A stretch of 24,309 nt of DNA from an uncultured Anaerolineaceae bacterium (GTDB taxonomy: Bacteria; Chloroflexota; Anaerolineae; Anaerolineales; Anaerolineaceae). Under the pieces are notes generated by a model that saw only the letters and a list, made by a program, of their open reading frames with translations, did no database searches and was not told the DNA's origin. The stretch covers positions 1 to 24,309 of the forward strand of contig CALCNO010000087.1 of assembly GCA_937897615.1 (NCBI GenBank), read 5' to 3'. Shown in pieces: positions 15,785 through 22,793 of this stretch. Each line of letters begins with the position of its first letter. The first letter of the stretch is position 1. The position numbers and the translations under genes are program-made.

Positions 15785-17410
15785 TTAAACCCGTTGGGAG
15801 CCGCACCCTTTTCGCAGGGTCTCAATGCCGGAAGAAGCTTCTGGTGCAACGACAGCTGTGAGGCGCATGTGTGCCTCCATGCGGGTATTGGCTTTAGGAA
15901 TCCACTCGCGTTTTCCGTCTGAGCATCTGATCAAAATGCATCCGGCAGGAAGCCCCAGATAGCGCACTTGCTGGCCAACAAAGAGGGCGTCTGGCTGGAC
16001 GATGAATTCCATCACAGCAGGGTCTTTGAGTGCAACCTGGTGGCCGGATTTTTCCAGATCCCTTTCCAGCAGGGCCTCATAGATTGGCAGATCCTTGAGA
16101 AATTCCACCATCGCGTATGCCGAAAAGCAACTGACAAGCAACGGAAGCATCTGCGAGTAGCTGCCGGTCATTTCGATGATCAGCATAATGCCGGTGAGGG
16201 GAGCGCGGACGATGGCAGTAAAGTAGGCTGCCATCCCCACCACGGCGAAAACGGCGGGCGTTGGCACGATCTCCGGCGAGAGCATGTGGGCTGTCTGCCC
16301 AACTGCAAGGCCGACCATCGAGCCGAGTACCAACAATGGCGCAAAGATACCCCCGGGAGCGCCGGTACTGTAACTGGTTGAGGTCAGCAGGAATCTGAGG
16401 ATAAAAAATACGGGGATAATCGAAAGCACCATTTTCCCGGTGAGTGCGCTTTCCACCAGCGCGTGGCCGCTGCCGATCAAGTCAGGATAAAACCATCCCG
16501 CCAGCCCGATCATTGCCCCCACCAGCGCGATTACGATCAGGTAATATTTTTTGGGGATGCGATTGAAGAGGGAAATGGATTTGAGCAGGCCGCGGTTGAA
16601 AAATGCGCCGAGGACGCCGGTGATGACGCCCAGCAGAACAAAATAAAGAAGGGAGGGCAGGGGCTGAATCTCGTAACTGGGTACGGAAAAGACCGGAAAT
16701 TGCCCGGCGCCGATCCTTGCGATGATGTCGGCAATCACGGCGGCCACGAAGGTGGCGCCAAAGACAATTGGTTGAAAGTCGCGCCGCACTTCCTCCAGGA
16801 CGAAGATCAAACCCGAAAGTGGCGCATTGAAGGCGGCAGCCAGGCCGGCCCCCGCCCCGGCGGAGATGAGTGTCAGCCGTTCGCGCTCTGACGTTTTAAG
16901 CAGGCGGGCAAGGGCTTCGCCGATGGCGCCGCCCATCTGCACGGTCGGGCCTTCGCGCCCCAGCGCCATGCCGCTGCCGATGGCAATGATCCCGCCAAAG
17001 AACTTGACCGGCAGGATTCTTTTCCATTCCAGAGTACTCAGGCGGTGCAGTACGGCTTCCAGATGGGGGATGCCGCTGCCAGCGGCCTTTGGCGCAAACC
17101 TGCGCACCAGGATAACGGAAGTCAGCGCACCGGCAATGCCAAGCGCTACCGGGAATATCCATCCCCAGGCCGGCTTTTGCTGTGCCCAGGTGATAAGAGA
17201 ATTGCGCAGGGTATCTGCACTGCTGAGAGCGGCGCGAAATGCCAGCGCAATCACCCCGGCACACAGCCCTACCAGCGCGGCGCGCGGAAAGATCAACCGG
17301 CGCTGCTGGCGGGTATCCAGGAACTCCTGAACTTCGGATTTCACTGCTTCGTCGTTGTCAGATGTGGAGGTAAGATGTTGCTGGCGTAGGCGCTTTAAAT
17401 GCGGTCTCAT
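15785..17410 (-). CDS. ClC-family H+/Cl- antiporter with C-terminal TrkA_C-like domain
   Basis: A 541-residue membrane protein. The chloride-pathway motifs are all present: GSGIP (111-115), GREGP with gating Glu153, GGIFAP (353-358) and EMTGSY with Tyr418. The internal 'proton glutamate' is also present (FVLEEVR, Glu207, aligning with E. coli ClC Glu203), so this should be a 2 Cl-/1 H+ exchanger and not a passive channel. Residues 1-40 are a charged cytoplasmic N-terminus. From about 461 to 530 a soluble domain resembles TrkA_C/RCK_C (VMEFIVQPDALFVGQQVRYL, then LPAGCILI); it takes the place of the CBS pair found in many ClCs and may bind a ligand. A TAAAAT box at 17423-17428 could be the -10, leaving a very short leader. 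The gene is transcribed by itself or together with the FGE-like gene. Confidence 0.93.
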   Translation of the reverse strand: MRPHLKRLRQQHLTSTSDNDEAVKSEVQEFLDTRQQRRLIFPRAALVGLCAGVIALAFRAALSSADTLRNSLITWAQQKPAWGWIFPVALGIAGALTSVILVRRFAPKAAGSGIPHLEAVLHRLSTLEWKRILPVKFFGGIIAIGSGMALGREGPTVQMGGAIGEALARLLKTSERERLTLISAGAGAGLAAAFNAPLSGLIFVLEEVRRDFQPIVFGATFVAAVIADIIARIGAGQFPVFSVPSYEIQPLPSLLYFVLLGVITGVLGAFFNRGLLKSISLFNRIPKKYYLIVIALVGAMIGLAGWFYPDLIGSGHALVESALTGKMVLSIIPVFFILRFLLTSTSYSTGAPGGIFAPLLVLGSMVGLAVGQTAHMLSPEIVPTPAVFAVVGMAAYFTAIVRAPLTGIMLIIEMTGSYSQMLPLLVSCFSAYAMVEFLKDLPIYEALLERDLEKSGHQVALKDPAVMEFIVQPDALFVGQQVRYLGLPAGCILIRCSDGKREWIPKANTRMEAHMRLTAVVAPEASSGIETLRKGCGSQRV

Positions 17411-17467
17411 TTCTCGAATTGTATTTTACTCTCTTCTTCGTAAGGCGTAAAACACAAATGAAACAGC

Positions 17468-17486
17468 GCGCTCCCGGATTGAGCGC
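17468..17486 (-). terminator. Probable terminator downstream of mop
   Basis: A 6-bp GC stem (GCGCTC / GAGCGC) with a seven-base loop, followed on the minus strand by a broken T-rich run. A second, shorter hairpin (CGGA / TCCG) followed by five T residues lies closer to the mop stop, around 17525-17541. Confidence 0.4.
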
Positions 17487-17543
17487 ACTGATAGATTGAG
17501 ACCCTTATCCCCCGGAATTGATCAAAAACGGATTTTCCGGCAG

Positions 17544-17753
17544 CTACTCTACGGCTACCATGACGTTTGAGGCTTTGATGACCGCAAAGACCTCTTTGCC
17601 GATTTTAAGCTCAAGGCTTTCAACGGAATCTTTGGTGATCACCGAAACAATCGTTTCGCCGTGATCGGTTTCGATGATTACCTCGGAGTTTACGGCACCG
17701 GTGATAATCTTTTTTACTTTGCCTTTAATCACGTTGCGCGCGCTGATTCTCAT
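17544..17753 (-). CDS. mop: Molbindin (Mop/TOBE-domain molybdate-binding protein)
   Basis: A 69-residue protein that is one complete Mop (TOBE) domain: MRISARNVIKGKVKKI, GAVNSEVIIETDHGETIVSVITKDSVESL, then KIGKEVFAVIKASNVMVAV. The SARN, GAVNSEV, ITKDSV and IKASNVM elements are the oxyanion-binding ones. Molbindins assemble as hexamers and store or buffer molybdate or tungstate in the cytoplasm. GAGGTT precedes the ATG. It is downstream of modA on the same strand, separated by 137 bases that hold a perfect 12-bp inverted repeat. It therefore belongs to the molybdate block but may be expressed at a different level from modA. Confidence 0.95.
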   Translation of the reverse strand: MRISARNVIKGKVKKIITGAVNSEVIIETDHGETIVSVITKDSVESLELKIGKEVFAVIKASNVMVAVE

Positions 17754-17799
17754 TTCAACCTCATGCTTTCCGTAATCTGAAAAGGTTAGTTGTAAATTC

Positions 17800-17834
17800 G
17801 GCCAGCCGTAATACTAGCGCGGTTACGGCTGGCC
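17800..17834 (-). repeat. Perfect 12-bp inverted repeat between modA and mop
   Basis: GGCCAGCCGTAA and its exact complement TTACGGCTGGCC flank an 11-base loop at 17812-17822. In minus-strand RNA this forms a stable hairpin 56 bases after the modA stop and 46 before the mop start. No T tract follows, so it is not a classical terminator. It may stabilise the modBA mRNA 3' end, attenuate read-through into mop or be an operator. Confidence 0.75.
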
Positions 17835-17890
17835 AGAAACCAGATGCTTCTATTAAGCTCTGTTTCTATGAACAAACCGCATTCGCGGGA

Positions 17891-18757
17891 TTATTTAGAA
17901 ACGGTAATGAAATTATACTTGGCCAGTATTTGCTGTCCCTCGGTGGAGAGCACAAAATCAACAAAGGCTTTGGCTATCTCGGCATTTTTGCTGTTGCTGA
18001 TCGGAGCAATGGGATAGGTGGCAATGGTGTTCAGTTCATCGGGGATGTCAATGCGGGTGACTTTGTCGTTGGCGTCAATGGTGATGTCGGTGACATACAC
18101 GATGCCTGCATCGGCTTCGCCTAAGGATACTTTGGTGAGAACGGCCTTGACGTTATCCTCGTAAGAAACCACATTTTTGAGCACATCATCTTTGAATGTA
18201 GCCCCAAAGGCGGGGTCGGCACTGGCTTTGTCGAGGAAATCCAGTGAGTATTGTCCAACGGGAACAGCCTGGGCGGCCAACACAAGTTTGATCCCCGCTT
18301 TGGCAAGGTCTTTCAGTTCAGCCAAACCAGCCGGGTTGTCTTTGGGGAAGATGACCACAAGGCGGTTTTGGGCAAAGGTTTTGGCGTCATCAGCTGTAAC
18401 CCTACCGCCATCCACTACGGCGGTCATGTATTTTTTGCTGGCGCTGGCGAACACATCCACGTCAGCACCCTGGTTGATTTGCTCAGCAAGTGCCTGTGAA
18501 CCGGCGAAGCTAAAGACAACAGTGACGCCCGGGTTCTGTGCCTCGAATGCTGCGCCGATTTCGGTGAAAGACTCGGTCAGGGAGGCGGCGGCCAACACGG
18601 TGAGGGTGACCGGTTCAGCAGTTGCGGTTGGGAGCGCTGTGGGGGCTTCGGTAGGAGCTGGTGTATTGACCACAGGAGTGGCTGTTGCTTTGGGCGCGCA
18701 GGCACTGAGTGCCAGCATGGCCAGCAAAAGTGTTGCAAGAATTTTGTTGCGCATCAT
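17891..18757 (-). CDS. modA: Molybdate ABC transporter substrate-binding lipoprotein
   Basis: A 288-residue lipoprotein: signal peptide with lipobox LSAC (Cys20), a Thr/Pro/Ala-rich spacer to about residue 50, then a ModA domain. Oxyanion-binding landmarks are TVLAAASLTESFTEI (the S-L pair), FSFAGSQALAEQI, DVDVFASASKKYM, VVIFPKDNPAG and LGEADAGIVYVTDI. It captures molybdate or tungstate outside the cell and delivers it to ModB. GGAG precedes the ATG pair at 18757/18754. It lies 118 bases downstream of modB, the reverse of the usual modABC order. The gap between them has a small hairpin (CGCCT / AGGCG, 18782-18795) and a 9-base direct repeat. Tungstate instead of molybdate as the ligand cannot be excluded. 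Confidence 0.95.
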   Translation of the reverse strand: MMRNKILATLLLAMLALSACAPKATATPVVNTPAPTEAPTALPTATAEPVTLTVLAAASLTESFTEIGAAFEAQNPGVTVVFSFAGSQALAEQINQGADVDVFASASKKYMTAVVDGGRVTADDAKTFAQNRLVVIFPKDNPAGLAELKDLAKAGIKLVLAAQAVPVGQYSLDFLDKASADPAFGATFKDDVLKNVVSYEDNVKAVLTKVSLGEADAGIVYVTDITIDANDKVTRIDIPDELNTIATYPIAPISNSKNAEIAKAFVDFVLSTEGQQILAKYNFITVSK

Positions 18758-18875
18758 TTCATCTCCTTAGTGTTTTATAAACGCCTGTTGAGGCGCTTTT
18801 TACGTGGATGGGCTTCAGTAGCCTGTGGATGGGAAAGGGTAGGTTTTGGGATTCTTTAAGGCTTTTCCTTTGCAA

Positions 18876-19778
18876 TTAAAATGTGGTCTCTGTGCGGCTG
18901 CCAGTGTCGTACTCCAGGCGGCGATGGAGAAACCCTTTGACGATGATCAGGGTAAGGAAAGACAAACAGACCAGGATCACTGAGAGGGTAAGGGCAACAT
19001 CCAGGTTGATCTCAAAGCCGATGTAAATGGCCAATGGCATGGTTTGCGTTCTGCCGGGATAGTTGCCGGCAAAAATGATCGTGGCGCCAAATTCTCCCAG
19101 TGCGCGCGCCCAGGTCATCACCGCGCCGCTTAAAATAGACGACCAGGCAATGGGTACAGTGATGTAGCGCAGAATTTGCCAGCGTTTGGCGCCATCAATG
19201 GCTGCGGCTTGCTTAAGTTCATTGTCAACCGCAGAAAAGCCGATCGTTGCCGCGCGGATGTAAAGCGGCGAAGCCACAAAGGTCTGCGCCAGGATGACCG
19301 CGATCATGGTGAAGGGGATGGAAATATTCAGTGCTGCAAAGAAAGAGCCCAGCAACCCCTTTCTGCCAAAGGCCATCAGCAGGGCAATCCCTGCTACGGA
19401 TGGCGGCAAAACGGTGGGAAGGTCCACCAATGTATCCAGCAGGCGATTGAAGCGCAGATTGCGGTGTGTGAGCAGGATGGCCACCGGTGTGCCAAAGATC
19501 AAGGTAGCGGCGGTGGTGGCTGTAGAGGTGATCAGACTCAGGCTGATGGCCTGGATCATTTGTGCCCGGTTGAGGTTTTCAAGGATGGTGCTGAGCGGTG
19601 TGCGTGCAAAGAGAGCCACCACCGGGATGGTAATAAATAACACCAGGGGGAGTGCCAGAGATCTCCAGATGATCGTAGAAGTGCGCTGAAACTTGTTCAT
19701 ACGCACTTTGGCGTTAGGAAGTGGGCTCTCTGGATAGCCGGTTGTTCGTTGGCGATTTTCTGTGATATTCATCGACAT
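18876..19778 (-). CDS. modB: Molybdate ABC transporter permease
   Basis: About 300 residues with five or six membrane helices; a binding-protein-dependent permease of the ModB type. The cytoplasmic coupling loop that docks the ATPase is clear: LKQAAAIDGAKRWQILRYITVPI. PTVLPPSVAGIALLMAFGRKG and GEFGATIIFAGNYPGRTQTMPLAIY are ModB hallmarks. The start is uncertain: ATG 19778, 19772 and 19700 and a TTG at 19865 are in frame, and none has a ribosome-binding site. The shortest form already holds all membrane helices. It is the first gene of the modB-modA-mop group. No modC ATPase gene follows, so ModB must use an ATPase encoded elsewhere or shared with another transporter. Confidence 0.92.
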   Translation of the reverse strand: MSMNITENRQRTTGYPESPLPNAKVRMNKFQRTSTIIWRSLALPLVLFITIPVVALFARTPLSTILENLNRAQMIQAISLSLITSTATTAATLIFGTPVAILLTHRNLRFNRLLDTLVDLPTVLPPSVAGIALLMAFGRKGLLGSFFAALNISIPFTMIAVILAQTFVASPLYIRAATIGFSAVDNELKQAAAIDGAKRWQILRYITVPIAWSSILSGAVMTWARALGEFGATIIFAGNYPGRTQTMPLAIYIGFEINLDVALTLSVILVCLSFLTLIIVKGFLHRRLEYDTGSRTETTF

Positions 19779-19868
19779 GGTAAATTTGCGGGATTGCTGT
19801 GCGGAGAATCGCTCAAAAGTGGAAACGCTCTTCTCTCTTCCGGCAAAACGGGTGTAAAATTTCAATTA

Positions 19869-19898
19869 TTTAATTAATGAGTATTCAATTAATGAATA
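19869..19898. promoter_or_regulatory. Two tandem 15-bp repeats in the modB/moaC divergent control region
   Basis: Units TTTAATTAATGAGTA (19869-19883) and TTCAATTAATGAATA (19884-19898) match at 13 of 15 positions with no gap. The second contains the near-palindrome TTCAATTAATGAA. They lie in an unusually A/T-rich stretch (19860-19915) and overlap TATAAT-like boxes on both strands (TATAAT at 19897-19902 on the plus strand). Likely role: paired operator sites controlling both molybdate uptake and cofactor synthesis. They do not resemble the E. coli ModE site. Confidence 0.5.
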
Positions 19899-19964
19899 TA
19901 ATATCATAATTAACATACCCCGTCAACAAATGGGATTTTGCATGGAAATCCAGAGGAAAACTTT

Positions 19965-20006
19965 ATGGTGGATGGACTGGTGAAAAATGACACTGTCACA
20001 TATTGA
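19965..20006 (+). other. Possible 13-codon upstream reading frame overlapping the moaC start
   Basis: ATG 19965 has AGAGG eight bases upstream, whereas moaC itself lacks a clear ribosome-binding site. The frame ends at TGA 20004-20006, inside moaC in a different frame. It may couple or limit moaC translation. It could also be chance. Confidence 0.2.
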
Positions 20007-20469
20007 TGCAAACGGAAATGCCCACATGGTGGATGTCGGCCAAAAAGAGGCTACATGGCGCACCGCAGTTGCCGGCGCGCGCGTCACGATGAAACCCGAA
20101 ACACTTGAATTGATTGCTCGCGGGGAAATTCCCAAAGGGGATGTGTTTGCCTGCGCCCGCATTGCCGGCATCATGGCGGCCAAAAAGACACCGGAGTTGA
20201 TCCCGCTGTGCCATCCAATTCCGCTGAGCAATGTGACCGTTGATATCCGCGCTGTGGCGCCGGATATGGTAGCGCTCACGGCAACGGCCCAGGCCTTGTA
20301 TGTCACCGGCGTTGAAATGGAAGCCCTTTGTGCCGTGAGCGTGGCTGCGTTGACAATCTATGACATGTGCAAGGCGGTGGATCGCGGCATGCAGATCACT
20401 GATGTGCAATTGATGGAGAAAAGCGGGGGAAAATCCGGCGACTATCGCAGGGATGCTTCCCATGATTGA
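19987..20469 (+). CDS. moaC: Cyclic pyranopterin monophosphate synthase
   Basis: A 160-residue enzyme that converts the MoaA product 3',8-cyclo-7,8-dihydro-GTP into cyclic pyranopterin monophosphate, the first stable intermediate of molybdenum cofactor. Family motifs are complete: MVDVGQKEATWRTAVA, LIPLCHPIPLSNV (74-83), GVEMEALCAVSVAALTIYDMCKAVD and MEKSGGKSG. Residues Arg25, Lys50, His76 and Lys129 fall where the E. coli catalytic residues lie. The only possible start is ATG 19987, because an in-frame stop lies six bases earlier. Its 3' end overlaps moaA by eight bases, so the two consecutive steps are coupled. It is divergent from modB across a repeat-containing control region. Confidence 0.96.
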   Translation: MTLSHIDANGNAHMVDVGQKEATWRTAVAGARVTMKPETLELIARGEIPKGDVFACARIAGIMAAKKTPELIPLCHPIPLSNVTVDIRAVAPDMVALTATAQALYVTGVEMEALCAVSVAALTIYDMCKAVDRGMQITDVQLMEKSGGKSGDYRRDASHD

Positions 20470-21409
20470 TCAATTTGGCAGGAACATCCATTACCTGCGC
20501 CTTTCTGTCACCGAGCGCTGCAACCTGCGCTGCACGTACTGCCGTGCGGATGAGGGTATTTGCCCTAAAGCGGAGGAACTTTCGGCGGAGCAGTTTGCGC
20601 AGATCGTAAAAGCCTTTGCAATCCTCGGGGTTGACAAGGTGCGCCTTACCGGCGGAGAGCCTTTGCTGCGCCGCGATATTCTGGAAATCATTACGCGCGT
20701 AAAAAACACCACCGGGATTGCCGATCTTTCGATGACAACCAACGCTCATCGGCTTGTGGGGCAGGCTGCCACACTAAAAAAGGCCGGATTGGATCGCGTC
20801 AACATCAGCCTGGATTCGTTGAATGCCGAGGTGTTTCGACAGATGACCGGCGGCAACCTGGCGCAGGTGCTGGCGGGCATTGATGAGGCCATTGCCGCGG
20901 GCCTGACCCCCGTCAAGATCAACGTGGTGCTGGTGAGAAACCAAAACAACGCTGAGATTGATGACTTCATTGCCCTCACGCGCACAAAGCCGGTGGATGT
21001 ACGCTTTATTGAACTGATGCCGCTGGGGGAACTTGGCCGCGAGGATGCCAACCGGCTCTCCAATGCTGAGATCATCAGTGCCCGGCCCTATTTGCAGCCG
21101 CTTGCCCCGCGCTACCCCGGCCAGCCTTCAGTGGATTATGCCATTGCCGGCCACCTGGGCAGAGTAGGTTTTATCAGCCCCTATTCCAAAAAATTCTGCG
21201 CAGATTGCAATCGCATTCGCGTGATGAGCGATGGAAAGGTACGTTCGTGCCTTGGTTTTGACCGTGAGGTTTCACTGCTGGAGCCGTTACATCAGGGCGA
21301 GGCGGCACTTCTGGAAACTCTAAAAGCTGCCATGTTCAACAAACCGCTGGCACACGAGTTTGAACAATCGCATTCCCACGCAAAGAACATGCGCAGGATC
21401 GGAGGGTAA
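20462..21409 (+). CDS. moaA: GTP 3',8-cyclase (radical SAM, molybdenum cofactor step 1)
   Basis: A 315-residue radical SAM enzyme. The N-terminal [4Fe-4S] cluster ligands are Cys20, Cys24 and Cys27 (ERCNLRCTYC); the C-terminal substrate cluster ligands are Cys246, Cys249 and Cys263 (C-x2-C-x13-C). KVRLTGGEPLLRRDI is the SAM-binding GGE motif. The protein ends in Gly-Gly, the conserved tail that inserts into the active site. Together with MoaC it makes cyclic pyranopterin monophosphate from GTP. Start is ATG 20462 with AGGGA eight bases upstream; the ATG at 20453 lies too close to that site. It is cotranscribed with moaC (8-base overlap) and the MOSC gene (4-base gap). Confidence 0.97.
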   Translation: MIDQFGRNIHYLRLSVTERCNLRCTYCRADEGICPKAEELSAEQFAQIVKAFAILGVDKVRLTGGEPLLRRDILEIITRVKNTTGIADLSMTTNAHRLVGQAATLKKAGLDRVNISLDSLNAEVFRQMTGGNLAQVLAGIDEAIAAGLTPVKINVVLVRNQNNAEIDDFIALTRTKPVDVRFIELMPLGELGREDANRLSNAEIISARPYLQPLAPRYPGQPSVDYAIAGHLGRVGFISPYSKKFCADCNRIRVMSDGKVRSCLGFDREVSLLEPLHQGEAALLETLKAAMFNKPLAHEFEQSHSHAKNMRRIGG

Positions 21410-21413
21410 GCCT

Positions 21414-21860
21414 TTGGCAAAAGTAATTTCAATTAATGTCAGCAAGGAAAAGGGCACTATCAAGGAGTCGGTTGAAAAAGCCGTGCTGCGGCCGGATCAC
21501 GGCATTGAGGGGGATGCCCATGCCGGCAACTGGCACCGCCAGGTAAGCCTTCTTGATCAGACCAGCGTTGATAAAATGCTTGTGCGCGGGGCGAAAAACC
21601 TGGTACCGGGTATTTTCGCTGAAAATATCACCACGGAAGGTATTGACCTGGCTTCGCTGCCGGTTGGCACACATTTGCTGGTGGGGCAGGTCAGGCTGGA
21701 GGTAACACAAATTGGCAAGGAGTGCCATCATGGTTGCCAAATCTTTCGACAAGTAGGCATGTGCGTGATGCCGCTTGAAGGGATCTTTACCAAAGTACTC
21801 ACCCCGGGAACCATCCGGCCCGGCGACGAGATCAACATTGTTGAAAGGCTTGCACCTTAA
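21414..21860 (+). CDS. MOSC-domain protein (molybdenum cofactor handling)
   Basis: A 148-residue stand-alone MOSC domain. The motifs GIEGDAHAGNWHRQVSLLD and FAENITTEGIDL are characteristic. The conserved cysteine region is GKECHHGCQI, with Cys104 and Cys108 candidates for persulfide or cofactor contact. MOSC domains occur in molybdenum cofactor sulfurases and related carriers, so a role in sulfuration, storage or delivery of the cofactor is likely. I chose the TTG start at 21414: GGAGG lies eight bases upstream and it is four bases after the moaA stop. An ATG at 21360 lies deep in moaA. It is not fused to a MoaB/MogA domain, as it is in many Firmicutes. It ends the moaC-moaA-MOSC operon. Confidence 0.9.
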   Translation: MAKVISINVSKEKGTIKESVEKAVLRPDHGIEGDAHAGNWHRQVSLLDQTSVDKMLVRGAKNLVPGIFAENITTEGIDLASLPVGTHLLVGQVRLEVTQIGKECHHGCQIFRQVGMCVMPLEGIFTKVLTPGTIRPGDEINIVERLAP

Positions 21861-21888
21861 AACGAAAGTTTATTGATGGGGAAGTGTG

Positions 21889-21917
21889 ATGCGCATTACC
21901 CGATGCGCATTGTTTTT
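21889..21917 (+). terminator. Terminator of the moaC-moaA-MOSC operon, nested in the end of the XdhC-like gene
   Basis: The 8-bp palindrome ATGCGCAT occurs twice in direct orientation (21889-21896 and 21903-21910). Being self-complementary, the two copies pair as an 8-bp stem with the loop TACCCG, followed by TGTTTTT. The second arm is part of the last codons (Met-Arg-Ile) of the convergent gene. Confidence 0.65.
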
Positions 21918-22663
21918 ACCAGGCGCTCCGGGATGCCGTGCTTGTGCCGGCAGGCGATGACCTCTGCCAGAATAGCCACTGCAATTTCCTGCGGTGCGTC
22001 GCCGCCCAGGTCCAGGCCGATGGGTGCGTACACCCGTGCCAGGTCGCTTTCCTGGTAGCCATCTGCCTTGAGGTGCTGGAAGATGGTTTTGCATTTTGTC
22101 ATGCTGCCGATCATGCCAATGTAAGGAGCAGCGCTGCCTAATGCAATACGCAGAGCGGCCTCGTCGGAGGCATGGCCTGTAGTGATGATGACCACATAAC
22201 TGTCTGCGTTGAGAGACACTTGATCCAGGCTGGTTACCTGGCCTTTGGCGCCCTGAACATCCACAACGGTCACTTCAAAGCCGGCAGCCTCGCCCATGAT
22301 TTTAAGCGGCCGCCCAATGTGCCCACCGCCAACAATTATCAGTTGGGGTGGGGGAGCATAAGGATGAACAAACACGGTTACCTCCCCGCCACAGATCATG
22401 CCGATGGCGTCCTTGCCTGTTTCTCTCAAACCGAAATGGTGCATGCTGGGGGTCATGCTTTCCAACGCCTGCTGTGCGGCTTTAAGGACATCCGCCTCCA
22501 GTTTACCGCCGCCGATTGTTCCGGCTGTAGTTCCATCAGCAAAGAGGAGGATTTGCGCCCCCACTTTAGCAGGGGAAGAGCCGTCAACATTGACGACGGT
22601 GGCCAAAACCGCCCTCTTTTTTTCCGCCATTGTCTGAGAAAGTGAATGAATCACGTTGGACAT
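21896..22663 (-). CDS. XdhC/CoxI-family molybdenum hydroxylase maturation factor
   Basis: A 255-residue protein with the two-domain XdhC layout. The N-terminal part has RAVLATVVNVDGSSPAKVGA, AGTIGGGKLEADVL and MICGGEVTVFV (Cys91). The C-terminal Rossmann domain starts LIIVGGGHIGRPL and ends with the hallmark PIGLDLGGDAPQEIAVAILAEV. XdhC proteins bind molybdenum cofactor, promote its sulfuration and load it into xanthine dehydrogenase-type enzymes. I chose ATG 22663 (AAGGA six bases upstream). The frame stays open far upstream, but that part is the antisense of yqeB. It is oriented against its neighbours, convergent with MOSC and divergent from yqeB, and so controlled separately by its own promoter. 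Confidence 0.92.
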   Translation of the reverse strand: MSNVIHSLSQTMAEKKRAVLATVVNVDGSSPAKVGAQILLFADGTTAGTIGGGKLEADVLKAAQQALESMTPSMHHFGLRETGKDAIGMICGGEVTVFVHPYAPPPQLIIVGGGHIGRPLKIMGEAAGFEVTVVDVQGAKGQVTSLDQVSLNADSYVVIITTGHASDEAALRIALGSAAPYIGMIGSMTKCKTIFQHLKADGYQESDLARVYAPIGLDLGGDAPQEIAVAILAEVIACRHKHGIPERLVKTMRIG

Positions 22664-22685
22664 GCTTTTTCCTTCTTCCTTATTT

Positions 22686-22714
22686 ATTATAATGGACTGA
22701 ACGCAGGCTACCAA
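22686..22714 (-). promoter_or_regulatory. Promoter of the XdhC-like gene
   Basis: On the minus strand TTGGTA (22709-22714), a 17-base spacer and a perfect TATAAT (22686-22691) give a sigma-70-type promoter; the expected start leaves a leader of about 16 bases containing AAGGA. A 6-bp hairpin (GCGGGA / TCCCGC, 22716-22731) lies just upstream. Confidence 0.55.
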
Positions 22715-22793
22715 TGCGGGATGATTCCCGCCGGCGTGCCGGGCTTTAGAACGACAACCTTTTGTAATTGGAAAGAGTGGTAACAAGGACTTT

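Noticed and set aside
15763..15786. Hairpin with a T tract (AAGTTCCGC, loop TTTT, GCGGGCTT) just after the ClC gene
   Set aside because: It has the terminator T tract only on the plus strand, where no gene reads into it. On the minus strand, where the ClC gene ends, no T tract follows and the stem is bulged.
19860..19915. E. coli-type ModE operator in the modB/moaC region
   Set aside because: The repeats do not show the paired TATATA half-sites with flanking CG of that operator. A different regulator is more likely.
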